The notes: generated by a model not told the origin, from the letters alone. DNA of 64,000 nt from Roseivirga seohaensis (GCF_001592945.1 NZ_LRPB01000023.1:248001-312000); one strand, 5' to 3'. Shown: positions 51,170 through 62,019, counted from the first letter of the stretch. Program-made: numbers and translations.

Positions 51170-51469
51170 ATCAGTTAATTTATCTAATAGCTTATCTGAA
51201 TTTTGCCGATTATCCCAAATCACAAGTAGTTTGATGTATTTGGGAGTATTCGTATAAAATAGGGAAACCGTTTTATGTACTACGAGTTTCCTGATTTGAG
51301 TATTTTGAAAAGCTGTGCCAAGTTCAGGGTTATTTTGGAGTTGGTTTATTCGATATTCCAGTTGTTCAACAAAGCCATCATTGATGTTGGAATTCCATAG
51401 TTCGAGAATAAAATCTGAAGTTTCTTGAAGGGTTTTCTTGGCGGTTTCAGTCCACAGAACTTCTTTCAT
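51155..51469 (-). CDS. ParE/RelE-type toxin
   Basis: A 104-residue toxin of the RelE/ParE superfamily: N-terminal WTETAKKTLQETSDFILELW helices, the PELGTAFQNTQIRKLVVHKTVSLFYTN beta core and a C-terminal IKLLVIWDNRQNSDKL strand and tail. Family members target ribosome-bound mRNA (RelE) or DNA gyrase (ParE); the sequence does not decide which, and ParE-like is more likely from the helix order. It overlaps the antitoxin gene by 4 bp. Confidence 0.85.
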   Translation of the reverse strand: MKEVLWTETAKKTLQETSDFILELWNSNINDGFVEQLEYRINQLQNNPELGTAFQNTQIRKLVVHKTVSLFYTNTPKYIKLLVIWDNRQNSDKLLDKLTDANKR

Positions 51470-51675
51470 CGCATATTCAGAATATCCCTAACATTGGTAT
51501 GCTTAATGAGGTTTTCCTCTGGCTCAGCTTCTGCCATTTTTAGTAATTCTACTATTGCTTTAGGAAACTCATCCAAAGAAGACTTTTGAAACCCTGTTAT
51601 TTGATCAATTATCGCCTCGTCTTCAAGGTTTGTTATCCAGTTAATAAGCGATATTTTCTTTTGTTCGATCGTCAT
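51466..51675 (-). CDS. Antitoxin partner of the ParE/RelE-type toxin
   Basis: A 69-residue acidic protein encoded just upstream of the toxin with a 4-bp overlap. It is helical (MTIEQKKISLINWITNLEDEAIIDQITGF) with an acidic C-terminal tail (AEAEPEENLIKHTNVRDILNMR) suited to wrap the toxin. It matches no major antitoxin DNA-binding fold by eye. Assignment rests mainly on gene order. Confidence 0.75.
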   Translation of the reverse strand: MTIEQKKISLINWITNLEDEAIIDQITGFQKSSLDEFPKAIVELLKMAEAEPEENLIKHTNVRDILNMR

Positions 51676-51860
51676 GAAGTAAAGATAAAGATTTTCGTCA
51701 TCAAGTCAATTGAAGCAAACATTGAAAAGCCAGAGCACCCTCCATTGCATAAATATCCCAACTCATTTCCGTAAATTGTCCCTTTCAGCAAAGCCTGTCC
51801 ATGGCAAAAAAAGGCGAAAAGTGGAGGGCTAATTTTTTGAATTAAGAGAATAAAAAACCG

Positions 51861-54521
51861 ATGCTCAAAAAGCGAATTTTCAGTTTAATCATACTTTGCC
51901 AGGTAGTGGGCATATCACTATTTGCCCAAAAATATCCTTACCAGAACGCTAAGCTTCCGGTAGAAGAAAGAGTGGCTGACCTTCTTTCAAGAATGAGTTT
52001 GGAAGAAAAGGTACGGCAGATGGACATGTACAATGGGGCTAACCATAAGGAAGGGGAAGCCTTTTCACTAGCGTTGGCCAAGGAGTTAATCGGAGAAAAA
52101 TTGGGTGCAGGCGCGGTACACGATTACTATCCGAAAGACGCCAAGGCAGCCAATCAACTTCAAGAATTTATCATCAACAATAACCGCTGGGGAATTCCTG
52201 CACTACTTATGTCCGAGTTTTTGCACGGCTATATGGGTGAGGGCAGTACTGCTTTCCCCATGAATATTGGTCTTGGCGCTACTTGGGACAAAGCCTTAAT
52301 GGAAAAGGTGGGGCAGGTCATTGGCACTGAAGGCCGGGCGCATGGCGTACATTTCGGTTTAGGCCCCAACCTCGATTTGGGCAGAGAACCTCGCTGGGGA
52401 AGAATTGCAGAAACGCTGGGAGAAGACACTCACTTATCTGCCGAACTCGGTACCGCCTTGATCAAAGGCATTCAAGGAAAAGACTTGAGTTCTGACCGCT
52501 CGATGGTAGCAGAACCCAAACATTTTGCCGCCCACGGATCTCCACAATCGGGAGGAAATGCGGGACCTGTTTTGTTGGGAGAAAGGTCGGTAAGGCAAGA
52601 TTACCTTCCCGTATTCAGAAAGGCATTTATGGAAGGGGGCGCTTTGGGTACTATGGCGGCTTATTCCGAAATTGACGGAATTCCCAATGCCTCCAATGAA
52701 TGGCTGATGACCGAAGTGCTCCGAAATGAATGGGGTTTTAAAGGCATCGTGGTTTCTGACCTTGGTGCGATTCGCTTTTTGCAGAGCAGCCACAAATCCA
52801 GCGATTCTCCAAAAGAATCTATCCGGCAAGCCATTTCTGCGGGCATCGATATGCAGTTTTATGACTTCCCAAATGATCAATTTCAGCAAACCATTATTGA
52901 ACTGGTGAACGAAGGATCGCTTGATATCTCAAAAGTGAACAGGGCAGCATCAGGCGTTTTGAGATTGAAATTCTTGTTGGGGTTATTTGAAAACCCATAC
53001 ACAGAGCAAAGACTTATTGACGAAAGAAATCACAGTCAGAAAAACCAAAATCTGGCCTTGGAAGCAGCCCTAAAGTCAATGGTATTGCTTAAAAATGAAG
53101 GTGATTTATTGCCCCTCAGTAAAAACTTGAAGAAAGTGGCGGTGCTTGGGCCATTGGCCGATGAGTCCGTTTTGGGTGGCTATTCTGTGAAAAACAAAAA
53201 AGCCATCACGGTTTATGAAGGGGTAAAGCAATTGCTCGGAGAAAATACAGAAGTAGTGTATTCCGAAGGTGTTCCCCTCATTTATAAAGGTCAACCCATT
53301 CCGATGGCCAACTTTAAAACCAAAGACAAATCGCAAAACGGATTGAACGCCACATTCTTCAACAATAGAAATGTAGAGGGCGAACCCGTGCTCACTAGAA
53401 TTGACAAGCAAGTAGCCTTTGAATGGCCGGGTTCTCCAGGCGAAGGAGTGGGTGAAGATCACTTCTCTGTCACATGGGAAGGTTACCTTCAGCCAGATGA
53501 ATCATTTAACGGATGGTTAGCCGTCAGTTCCGATGATGGCGTAAGGCTTTGGGTGGACGACAAACTGGTGATTGACAATTGGGAAAAGGGAGCGACAAGC
53601 ATTGAAACCACGCCAATGGATTTTGTAAAAGGCAAGGAATACAAAATCAGGATGGACGTATGGGAAGGTGGTTATGGCGCCAAAGCTTATCTCAACTGGA
53701 ACATGCAAAAGCCAGATTTGACCGAGGCGATCGCGCAGGCAAAATCATCAGATGTAGCCATTGTGGTGGTCGGTGAATCGAACGAACTAGTTGAAGAGAA
53801 TAAAGACGTAAGCAGCCTAGAACTCTACGGACTTCAGAAGGAATTTGTGGATGCCATTCTTGCTACTGGAACTCCCGTAGTATGTGTTGTGCTCAACGGC
53901 CGCCCCTTATCCATTAACAGTTTAGATCAGAAAGTGCCTGCCATTTTAGAGGCTTGGTTTCCTGGAGAAAAAGGAGGCTTGGCGGTGGCACAAACCTTAT
54001 TTGGAGACTATAACCCTGCGGGTCGTTTACCTGTTACCGTTGCCCGAAGTGTAGGCCAATTGCCCATGTATTACAGTGCCAAACCCACCAGAAATCACCG
54101 CTATGTGGATGAGAAAATTACACCACTCTACCCTTTTGGCTACGGTTTAAGTTATACCTCTTTCGATTATAAAGACCTTCAGATTACCAACCAAGGGGAA
54201 GGAAAAATTCACATCGAAGTGACGGTCACCAATACCGGAAATCAAGCAGGTGAAGAAGTAGTACAGCTTTACCTCAGCGACTTGATCAGCTCTGTAACCA
54301 CAGCGGTAAGGGAACTCAAAGGTTTTCAACGGATCCACTTCAATGCTGGAGAAAGCAAGCGCGTGAGTTTCGATTTAAAACCTGAAGATCTTTCCCTTTG
54401 GAACAGGAACATGGAACGGGTAGTTGAAGCGGGCAAGTTCAGAGTAATGGTTGGAAAGAATTCTCAGGAAGGGCAAAGCGATACTTTCACTATAGAATCA
54501 GCGATTAAACTGAAGAATTAA
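51861..54521 (+). CDS. Glycoside hydrolase family 3 beta-glucosidase-type enzyme with PA14 domain
   Basis: An 886-residue exported enzyme (signal peptide ending SLFAQKYPY). The N-terminal GH3 barrel carries the nucleophile Asp in GIVVSDLGAI (about residue 302), with KHFAAHGSPQSG and EPRWGRIAETLGED upstream. The second GH3 domain follows, interrupted by a PA14 sugar-binding domain at about 490-610 (LQPDESFNGWLAVSSDDGVRLWVDDKLVIDNWE). The candidate acid/base Glu region is ESNELVEENKDVSSLEL (about 639). The C-terminus is a fibronectin-III-like domain. It likely releases beta-linked or xylose-type sugars in the periplasm. It is monocistronic, with no sugar-receptor pair beside it. Confidence 0.92.
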   Translation: MLKKRIFSLIILCQVVGISLFAQKYPYQNAKLPVEERVADLLSRMSLEEKVRQMDMYNGANHKEGEAFSLALAKELIGEKLGAGAVHDYYPKDAKAANQLQEFIINNNRWGIPALLMSEFLHGYMGEGSTAFPMNIGLGATWDKALMEKVGQVIGTEGRAHGVHFGLGPNLDLGREPRWGRIAETLGEDTHLSAELGTALIKGIQGKDLSSDRSMVAEPKHFAAHGSPQSGGNAGPVLLGERSVRQDYLPVFRKAFMEGGALGTMAAYSEIDGIPNASNEWLMTEVLRNEWGFKGIVVSDLGAIRFLQSSHKSSDSPKESIRQAISAGIDMQFYDFPNDQFQQTIIELVNEGSLDISKVNRAASGVLRLKFLLGLFENPYTEQRLIDERNHSQKNQNLALEAALKSMVLLKNEGDLLPLSKNLKKVAVLGPLADESVLGGYSVKNKKAITVYEGVKQLLGENTEVVYSEGVPLIYKGQPIPMANFKTKDKSQNGLNATFFNNRNVEGEPVLTRIDKQVAFEWPGSPGEGVGEDHFSVTWEGYLQPDESFNGWLAVSSDDGVRLWVDDKLVIDNWEKGATSIETTPMDFVKGKEYKIRMDVWEGGYGAKAYLNWNMQKPDLTEAIAQAKSSDVAIVVVGESNELVEENKDVSSLELYGLQKEFVDAILATGTPVVCVVLNGRPLSINSLDQKVPAILEAWFPGEKGGLAVAQTLFGDYNPAGRLPVTVARSVGQLPMYYSAKPTRNHRYVDEKITPLYPFGYGLSYTSFDYKDLQITNQGEGKIHIEVTVTNTGNQAGEEVVQLYLSDLISSVTTAVRELKGFQRIHFNAGESKRVSFDLKPEDLSLWNRNMERVVEAGKFRVMVGKNSQEGQSDTFTIESAIKLKN

Positions 54522-54669
54522 ATGATTGATTAGAAGATCTACATTAAGCGATTAGTAATTTATTCCGCGCACTTCATAAACCAAAACCTCCTCGCTTGGT
54601 TAATTAAAAAGCACATTTCATAACCGCTATGGAGAATTATGAAGTTATTTGTAGAGGATAAAATTTACA

Positions 54670-57600
54670 TTGAAAAGATTAATTAAGAATCGTTTTTTAA
54701 GAATACTGACCCGAGTCATCATCGGTGTGCTTATTTTTTTCGGTTTGCTGGTTCTTTTTATTCGTAGTCCTTGGGGGCAGGATATTATCGTAACCCGTGC
54801 AGTAAGTTTTATTGCCAATAAAACAGGTACCGAAGTAAGCATCGATAGGCTGTACCTTACTTTTTCGGGTAACCTTTATGTAGAAGGACTTTATTTGGAA
54901 GATGAGCAGCAAGACACGCTTGTTTATTCTAAAGATTTAGAGGTTTCTGTAGCGCTAATTCCATTAATCAAAGGAAATCGAATTAATGTGAAATCTGTTG
55001 ACTGGGATGGATTGAAAGCCAATATTCACCGACCTGCTTCAGGTGAAAATTTTAACTACAATTTCTTAATCGAGGCTTTTGCTTCTACAGATACTACTGC
55101 AACCAACACCGCTTCTTCGGCCAGCCCAGAGATTGAGATTGGAAAAATAAGGCTCAGCAACTTCAACATTACCTATAACGATGCGCTAATGGGCATGAAA
55201 GCCACCGCGCTTTTAGGTGAGCTCCATTTGGACGTAGACGCCTTGGACCTAGAGCAAATGATCTATGAAATTGATGAACTCTCCATTGCCAATAGTCAAA
55301 TCAAATACGAACTCAGTAAAGCAACTGCGGTAGACACAGCCCAAACCAATAGCGACCAAACTGAAGATTCTCTCCTTCCAACCCTTTCTGTAAGTGCATT
55401 GGTGCTGAAAAATGTAAGCCTAGATTATAATGCAATTCCAGACCAAACTACCGCAAAACTCGAGATCGGAAATTTTCGGGTTAAACTGCCAACAGCCAAC
55501 TTAACAGAACAAAAAATTGTATTGGATGAATTGAGCTTAGATAACTCCAAAGTTTTTGTAAAGCAGCTGTCAAATAATACTCAAGCTGTTCCGCAAGACT
55601 CAACTTCAACATCTGAACCTTTTGTTTTTGAATGGCCGAATTGGAACGTGGAAGTCAATGAAATATCGTTCAGTAAGAATAACATTACCTTTCAAACTAC
55701 AGACAGTTTACCCGAAAATGGAGTTTTCAACCCCAATTGGCTAGTAGTCGAAAACTTTAATTTTGATGCAGATGATATTGAATACCAACCGGGCAAGGCG
55801 AGCATGTCCATCAATGAGTTTTCCTTTACTGAAAGAAGTGGGCTTGCACTGAATAAACTGGCTTTTGATTTGAATGTAACGGACGAATCACTCTCAATTG
55901 AATCGCTAGATTTTGCTACAACGAGAAATATGCTTTCGGGTGATTTAAACCTGAATTATACCTCCATAACGAACTTCATCAATAACCCTGACGCAACTCA
56001 AATTACTGCCGATTTAGATGAATTTGAAATCGACTTGCTCGAAGCAGCAGTCTTTAGTCCAGAATTGGCTCAGAATGAATCCCTTCAGTCGCTTTCTAAA
56101 AGGAAAATCACTGGGCAGCTGAATGTAAATGGCAGCCTAACCGACTTACAAATTTCTGAGGCTCTGGTGAATTGGGGTAAGCAAACCGCTATCAATATTG
56201 CTGGCCGAGTAACCAACCCAACAGACCCCGATCAGTTAAGGCTCGACCTGCCAACTTTAAGCGCCAAAACCACCAGAACCGACATTTCTCAAATTATAGA
56301 TACTACAGGTTTAGGCTTGGGTTTACCAGAAAACATGGCCTTGGCCGGAACTTTCAAGGGCGGCCTGAATGATGCGCAAACCAACCTCACACTCAAAACC
56401 ACAAGTGGAAATGTTGAGGTAAAGGGCCAATTCAGCCAAAACAAAACCATCACTTTTGATGCAATGCTTTCTGCAAAAGAACTTCAACTCAATCGATTGC
56501 TTCAGAATGAACAACTCGATACGCTCAGTTTTACAGTAGAACTAAAAGGAAGCGGAGCCAGCTTGAATGAATTAACCGCAGAGCTAAAAACAGATTTCGA
56601 ACGACTGAAATACAACGGATACGATTTTTCTAATCTGGAATTGTCAGGTAAAATCACCAACGGAAATGGAAATATCGACTTGCGTTTTAAAGACGAAAAC
56701 CTAGACATGGCCATGGAAACTAAGCTAGCACTTGATTCTGTTGCGCCAAAAATCAATACCAATTTAACTGTGAAAGGAGCCGATTTGTACGCTTTAGGTT
56801 TGAGTTCACGAAATATAAAAACTGCCTTTGTTTTAGATGCTAGCTTTGAAGGCAATGCTTCAAGTTTCGATTTAAAAACTAAACTGAATGATGGTATAGC
56901 AATTTATAACCAAGAGGCTTACACATTCGGAAGCTTCAATCTAGTGGCTAAATCAGCTGCCGATACTCTGGATATAATGATCGACAGCCAAACCATTGAT
57001 GCAAAAATTGTGGCCAATAAAGGCTTAATGGAAATTCTTCCGCTATTGCAACAAGAGTTTACCCGCTACCTCGAAAATGGTGGAAATTTTTCAGCCCAAG
57101 ATTCGCTGAAAACTGATGCTACCTTAAAAATGACGATGGTGGCAAGGCCAACCGCCCTAGTTTCAGAAGTGCTTTTACAAGGCTTAGAACGCATGGATAC
57201 GATTGGTTTCGAATTTGATTTTGATGCAATGACTAACAAGCTTTCAGCAGAACTAATGGCCCCATACATCAATTTTCAGGGCACAGAAATAGACAGTTTG
57301 GGATTCAAAATAAATGGAAAAGACGATTATTTAGACTTCCTTTTAGGCTGGTCACAGGTAAGTTCTGGCCCAGTTACAATTGACAAAACCAAACTGCAGG
57401 GCAAAGTAGATGCAGGTACAGTTACTTCTCGTTTCAACATTATCAGTAATCAAAAAACACTTATCAACATTAACTCAGAAGTGAACCTTACAGGCGACAC
57501 CATTCAGGTACACTTTATTCCTGACACCCTAATATTCAATAGTGAACAATGGAATATTTTAGAGAGCAATCAGGTTACGCTGGCCAGTAGATACATCAAC

Positions 57601-59685
57601 ATCAATGGTTTTGAGCTTTCCAATGGGGCACAGAAGGTAACATTAAGCACAACATTGCCTGGTCATGAACAGAAACACCTAGGCGCTGTTTTTAGTAATT
57701 ATCAGTTAAGCACAATCACCAGCCTTTTTAATGCCGAAAAGCCACTGGCCACTGGAATACTCAATGGTGATATTATCATGGAAAACCCCTTCAGTGGTTT
57801 TGGAGTAATTGCTGGGCTAAATATTTCAGATTTGGCGGTTATGGAAGTGCCTTTCGGGCAGTTGAAATTAGAAGCAGAGGGAGCTGGGGTTGAAAAATAT
57901 CAGGTTGATCTTTCGTTGAAAGGAGATAATGCAGACCTAAATCTGACGGGAAATTACACTGCTTCGGCTACCGGTGGTGATTTGAATCTAAATCTCGACT
58001 TGAACGAAATAAAAATGTCGGCCATAGAGGCTTTTTCAAATAATAGCCTTTCCCAATCGAAGGGTAGTCTCTCTGCAAAAGTAGACGTTTCTGGAAATGT
58101 GAATGAGCCAAAATATACTGGAACACTCAATTTTAAACAGGTTGGTTTTTTGGTGAATGAATTGAACGCAGGCTTTAGTATTGATAATGAACAGTTAAAG
58201 GTAGATAACTCGGGGCTATTTCTCGATAGTTTCACCATAACCGATGGCGACAATAATGACTTTGAACTGGCGGGAAAAATTTTAACCGATGACCTAGTAA
58301 ACCCAACCTTCGACCTAAAAGTACAAGCCAATAATTTTAGGGTCATTAATTCAGAAAAAGAAGACAGCGACCTTTTTTATGGGCAATTAAATGTAGGGGC
58401 AGACCTCACCATTACTGGCGATTTGAACATCCCAAAAATTAGAGGAAATCTAGAAGTAATAGATGGCTCAACGCTCACATTTACAGTGCCCGAATCGCAG
58501 TTAGAGCTAAAAGAACGTGAAGGAGTAGTGCTCTTTGTCAACCGAGAAAACCCCGATGACATTTTAACAAAAACAGACCCGAGCGAAGTTTCCGCAAACT
58601 CTGCCGTAATTGCTGGCTATGACATTGAAACCATTATTTCCATAGGCGATAATTCTGAATTCAACATCATTATTGATGAATCTACAGGTGACAATTTACG
58701 TGTAGTGGGCAATGGAGATTTCAACCTAAATATAGAACCCAACGGCAGAATTGGTCTTTCTGGTAAATATGAATTAAGTGGCGGCCATTACGAAGCCAAT
58801 GTTTTCAACTTGGTAAAACGCAGGTTCGAAATTGCACCGGGCAGTAGCATTTCGTGGTCGGGCGACCCTTACGATGCCGAACTTGACGTAAGCGCGATAT
58901 ACAACATTAAAACATCAGTTGAACCTTTGATGGCGATAAGAACATCTGCCGAAGCTACTGGTGCCGAAGCTTCTTATCAGCAGCGGCTTCCGTTCGATGT
59001 ATACATTAATGTAGATGGCGAATTGCTCAGCCCTACCATTTCCTTCAATTTAGACATGCCAGAAGAAGAAAGAGGCTCATTAAGCGGAACCGTTTACAGC
59101 CAAGTTCAACAACTGAATAGTCAAGAAGAAGAACTGAACAAGCAGGTATTTTCATTGTTGGTTTTAAATCGGTTCTTCCCAAGCTCAGGAAGTGACGGCA
59201 GCAGCGGAGGGCCTACTTCAATGGCTTTAGATAATGTAAACAATGTACTTTCTGGCCAGCTTAATAATTACTCCGAAAAAATCTTTGGCAATACAGGTAT
59301 CGATGTGGGTTTTAACCTGAATAGTAACGCAAATAATGGTGGGCAAATACAAACTCAACTTGGCATTACCGCCAAAAAGGAGTTTTTCAATGACCGACTG
59401 ATTGTAAAAGTAGGTAGCGAAGTAGATGTAGCCGGTAGCCAAAGTGCTTCGGAAGGAGCGCCAATTATTGGCAATGTGAGCTTAGAATACCTGCTAACGG
59501 AAGATAAACGATTGCGCCTTCAAGGTTTTAGTAGAAACCAATACGAAGGCGTAATTGATGGTCAATTGACGGTTTCGGGTATTGCGCTGGTGTTTACCCG
59601 CGAGTTCAATAAATTCAAAGAGCTTTTTGCCAAACAGGTAAAAGAAGAAGTAGAGAAACAGGAAAAAGAGAATAACAATAAATGA
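54670..59685 (+). CDS. tamB: TamB-type translocation and assembly protein
   Basis: A 1671-residue protein with one N-terminal membrane segment (VIIGVLIFFGLLVLFIRSPWGQDII), a very long beta-taco-like periplasmic region of repeated amphipathic strands, and the C-terminal TamB/DUF490 domain (VIDGSTLTFTVPESQLELKEREGVVLFVN, GRIGLSGKYELSGGHYEANVFNLVKRRFEIAPGSSISWSGDPYDAELDVSAIY). TamB proteins bridge the inner and outer membranes for lipid transport or outer-membrane protein assembly. The start is a TTG at 54670; no ATG is available before an upstream stop and the membrane segment follows at once. It overlaps the TamA gene by 4 bp. Confidence 0.92.
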   Translation: MKRLIKNRFLRILTRVIIGVLIFFGLLVLFIRSPWGQDIIVTRAVSFIANKTGTEVSIDRLYLTFSGNLYVEGLYLEDEQQDTLVYSKDLEVSVALIPLIKGNRINVKSVDWDGLKANIHRPASGENFNYNFLIEAFASTDTTATNTASSASPEIEIGKIRLSNFNITYNDALMGMKATALLGELHLDVDALDLEQMIYEIDELSIANSQIKYELSKATAVDTAQTNSDQTEDSLLPTLSVSALVLKNVSLDYNAIPDQTTAKLEIGNFRVKLPTANLTEQKIVLDELSLDNSKVFVKQLSNNTQAVPQDSTSTSEPFVFEWPNWNVEVNEISFSKNNITFQTTDSLPENGVFNPNWLVVENFNFDADDIEYQPGKASMSINEFSFTERSGLALNKLAFDLNVTDESLSIESLDFATTRNMLSGDLNLNYTSITNFINNPDATQITADLDEFEIDLLEAAVFSPELAQNESLQSLSKRKITGQLNVNGSLTDLQISEALVNWGKQTAINIAGRVTNPTDPDQLRLDLPTLSAKTTRTDISQIIDTTGLGLGLPENMALAGTFKGGLNDAQTNLTLKTTSGNVEVKGQFSQNKTITFDAMLSAKELQLNRLLQNEQLDTLSFTVELKGSGASLNELTAELKTDFERLKYNGYDFSNLELSGKITNGNGNIDLRFKDENLDMAMETKLALDSVAPKINTNLTVKGADLYALGLSSRNIKTAFVLDASFEGNASSFDLKTKLNDGIAIYNQEAYTFGSFNLVAKSAADTLDIMIDSQTIDAKIVANKGLMEILPLLQQEFTRYLENGGNFSAQDSLKTDATLKMTMVARPTALVSEVLLQGLERMDTIGFEFDFDAMTNKLSAELMAPYINFQGTEIDSLGFKINGKDDYLDFLLGWSQVSSGPVTIDKTKLQGKVDAGTVTSRFNIISNQKTLININSEVNLTGDTIQVHFIPDTLIFNSEQWNILESNQVTLASRYININGFELSNGAQKVTLSTTLPGHEQKHLGAVFSNYQLSTITSLFNAEKPLATGILNGDIIMENPFSGFGVIAGLNISDLAVMEVPFGQLKLEAEGAGVEKYQVDLSLKGDNADLNLTGNYTASATGGDLNLNLDLNEIKMSAIEAFSNNSLSQSKGSLSAKVDVSGNVNEPKYTGTLNFKQVGFLVNELNAGFSIDNEQLKVDNSGLFLDSFTITDGDNNDFELAGKILTDDLVNPTFDLKVQANNFRVINSEKEDSDLFYGQLNVGADLTITGDLNIPKIRGNLEVIDGSTLTFTVPESQLELKEREGVVLFVNRENPDDILTKTDPSEVSANSAVIAGYDIETIISIGDNSEFNIIIDESTGDNLRVVGNGDFNLNIEPNGRIGLSGKYELSGGHYEANVFNLVKRRFEIAPGSSISWSGDPYDAELDVSAIYNIKTSVEPLMAIRTSAEATGAEASYQQRLPFDVYINVDGELLSPTISFNLDMPEEERGSLSGTVYSQVQQLNSQEEELNKQVFSLLVLNRFFPSSGSDGSSGGPTSMALDNVNNVLSGQLNNYSEKIFGNTGIDVGFNLNSNANNGGQIQTQLGITAKKEFFNDRLIVKVGSEVDVAGSQSASEGAPIIGNVSLEYLLTEDKRLRLQGFSRNQYEGVIDGQLTVSGIALVFTREFNKFKELFAKQVKEEVEKQEKENNNK

Positions 59686-61964
59686 GTTTTCGTCAGTCAT
59701 CGGTTCGATTAATTTTTGCATTGCTCGTGAGCCTAGTATTGTTCAGCTCTTGCAGTGTAAGGCGGTTTATTCCTACAGACGAATACTTATTGAAATCGGC
59801 TAGTGTTTCCATTAGCGCCCCTGATTCGGTGAAAAATATTGGTGGGGTTGAAGAAGAACTGGAGGGACTTTTACGGCCAGAACCCAATTCTACATTTTTG
59901 GGCATGCGCGTGGGTTTAAATGCCCATTATAAATCTCAAAGAGAAAACCCCGGCTTTATAAGTAAATATTTAAACAGAAAGTTTGGCGAAGAACCGGTTT
60001 ACTTATCCGATGTAGACTCTAGCCGTACCATGGACTTAATTACCAACAGGCTAGAAAACAACGGTTTTTTCAATGCCAAGGTCTCCTCTTTAACCACTAC
60101 AAAAAAGAAGCTGGCCAGTATAAAATACAGCGTAGAATTAGGCCAACCCTATACTTTGGAGCGGTTTGAACTGGACTCCGCAGCAGGTACAATTTACGAG
60201 GGCATTGCACAGTCATTAAAAGAAAGCACCATTACAAAAGGTAGCCGCTTTAGCTTAGACATGATGCAACAAGAACGTGAAAGAATAGATACCTACTTAA
60301 AAGAAAGAGGCTACTATAACTTCAATGCAGACTTCCTGATTTTCGAAGCCGACACTAACCAATACAATAGCAGGCGATTCAACCTGTTTTTAAGGTTGAA
60401 AAAAGAAGTGCCACAAAAAGCTCTATTGCCTTATAAACTCAATAAGGTTTACGTTAACCCAGATTACTCCTTTAACAACAAAGCATCGAAGGCAGACGCC
60501 TATGCCGTAAACGGAATTAACTTTATTCAAGACCCAGAGTTCTTCAAACCCAACCGAATGACTCCCTACATATTGTTTAAAGAAGACCAAGTTTATAATC
60601 CAAAAATTTCACGACTCACCAGTAGCCGCTTGTCTTCCATTGGCGCGTATAAATTTGTGAATATCCGCTACGAACCCGCCTTTGATGAAGTAACCGACCA
60701 AGACACTTTAGGCTTAGATGCCAATATTTTCCTGTCTCCATTAAAAAAACGATCCGTTCGGGCAGAGTTAAAAGCAGTCACCAAATCGAATGGTTTTGCC
60801 GGCCCTGCTTTGGCGGTGGTATACAGTAATCGTAACCTTTTTAGAGGCGGAGAAACACTTAACCTATCTGGAAATTTTGGTTATGAAGTTCAATTGGGTT
60901 CAGGAGAAGCAGAAGGTTTGAGCAGTACACAATTTGGTTTAGAAACCGGGCTTGTAATTCCACGCTTACTTCTACCTTTTAATGTAAAGGACACTGTGCT
61001 TTATGCGGTGCCGAAAACCAATATTAAGCTTGGTTACGATTTATTTAGCCGCAGCGACCTCTATAATCTCAATGCGTTAAATTCCAGTTTTGGTTATAAC
61101 TGGCGAAATACCCAGGCCATTTACCATGAGCTCAACCCCATAAATATCAATTATGTAAACACCTCTAACATTACTCCAGCCTTTCAAGAAATTCTCGACC
61201 GAAACAGTTTCCTTCAAAGTAGTTTTGAACAACAGTTGATTACTGGAACCACTTATAGTTTTATTTATAATCAGCTTACAGAAGGCAAAAAGAGAAACCC
61301 TATTCTGCTAGTAACCAACTTTGAGTTTGCAGGAAATGCGCTGGATTTGGTAAGCAAAGATTCCAATGGCGATGGGCAAGAAACGCTGTTCGGCATTGCA
61401 TATGCGCAGTTTTTTAAGGCAGATTTAAACTTTGTATACAACTACCGCCTCAGCAGCAAACAAACCATAGTAGGACGAATTTTTGGCGGTTATGGCTTGC
61501 CTTATGGTAATTCCGAAACGCTCCCGTTCTCAAGGCAGTTTTTCTCTGGTGGTCCTTCTAGCGTAAGAGCATTTAGGTCCCGATCACTTGGGCCGGGCTC
61601 TTATGATCCTACCGTAGAAGATCAAGGCGCATTCTTCGACAGGGCTGGCGATATTCGTTTAGAAGCCAACATTGAATACCGTTTCCCTATCTACTCTTTC
61701 TTAAAAGGAGCGCTCTTTGTCGATGCTGGTAATGTTTGGCTCAATAATGAAAACGCAGCCTTGCCGGGCGGAAAATTCAGCAAAGATTTTATTAAGGAAC
61801 TGGGCATTGGCTACGGTGCAGGCTTAAGGGTCGACATCCAAAATTTTGTTATCCGACTCGATTTGTCAAGCCCATTCAGCAAACCATATCTGCCAATTGG
61901 CCAACGCACCGGCTTCGATTTATCCGAAATACTCTTCAATTTTGGAATTGGTTATCCTTTTTAA
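59682..61964 (+). CDS. tamA: TamA-type Omp85 outer-membrane protein, lipoprotein form
   Basis: A 760-residue Omp85 protein. The signal ends in the lipobox LFSSC followed by SVRRFIP, typical of the TamL-type lipoprotein relatives of TamA found in Bacteroidota. POTRA-like repeats (about 90-330, for example YTLERFELDSAAGTIYEGIAQSLKESTITKGSRFSLDMMQQERERIDTYLKERGYYNF) precede a 16-strand barrel with the family RxFxSGGxxSVRAF motif (FSRQFFSGGPSSVRAFRSRSLGPG, about residues 615-638) and a C-terminal LFNFGIGYPF. It forms the outer-membrane partner of TamB, whose gene it overlaps by 4 bp (ATGA). Confidence 0.93.
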   Translation: MSFRQSSVRLIFALLVSLVLFSSCSVRRFIPTDEYLLKSASVSISAPDSVKNIGGVEEELEGLLRPEPNSTFLGMRVGLNAHYKSQRENPGFISKYLNRKFGEEPVYLSDVDSSRTMDLITNRLENNGFFNAKVSSLTTTKKKLASIKYSVELGQPYTLERFELDSAAGTIYEGIAQSLKESTITKGSRFSLDMMQQERERIDTYLKERGYYNFNADFLIFEADTNQYNSRRFNLFLRLKKEVPQKALLPYKLNKVYVNPDYSFNNKASKADAYAVNGINFIQDPEFFKPNRMTPYILFKEDQVYNPKISRLTSSRLSSIGAYKFVNIRYEPAFDEVTDQDTLGLDANIFLSPLKKRSVRAELKAVTKSNGFAGPALAVVYSNRNLFRGGETLNLSGNFGYEVQLGSGEAEGLSSTQFGLETGLVIPRLLLPFNVKDTVLYAVPKTNIKLGYDLFSRSDLYNLNALNSSFGYNWRNTQAIYHELNPININYVNTSNITPAFQEILDRNSFLQSSFEQQLITGTTYSFIYNQLTEGKKRNPILLVTNFEFAGNALDLVSKDSNGDGQETLFGIAYAQFFKADLNFVYNYRLSSKQTIVGRIFGGYGLPYGNSETLPFSRQFFSGGPSSVRAFRSRSLGPGSYDPTVEDQGAFFDRAGDIRLEANIEYRFPIYSFLKGALFVDAGNVWLNNENAALPGGKFSKDFIKELGIGYGAGLRVDIQNFVIRLDLSSPFSKPYLPIGQRTGFDLSEILFNFGIGYPF

Positions 61965-62019
61965 CGGTTTAGTCAATAATGGCTATTGTATCCGCTTATG
62001 CCTTATGCCCCTCACCTGA

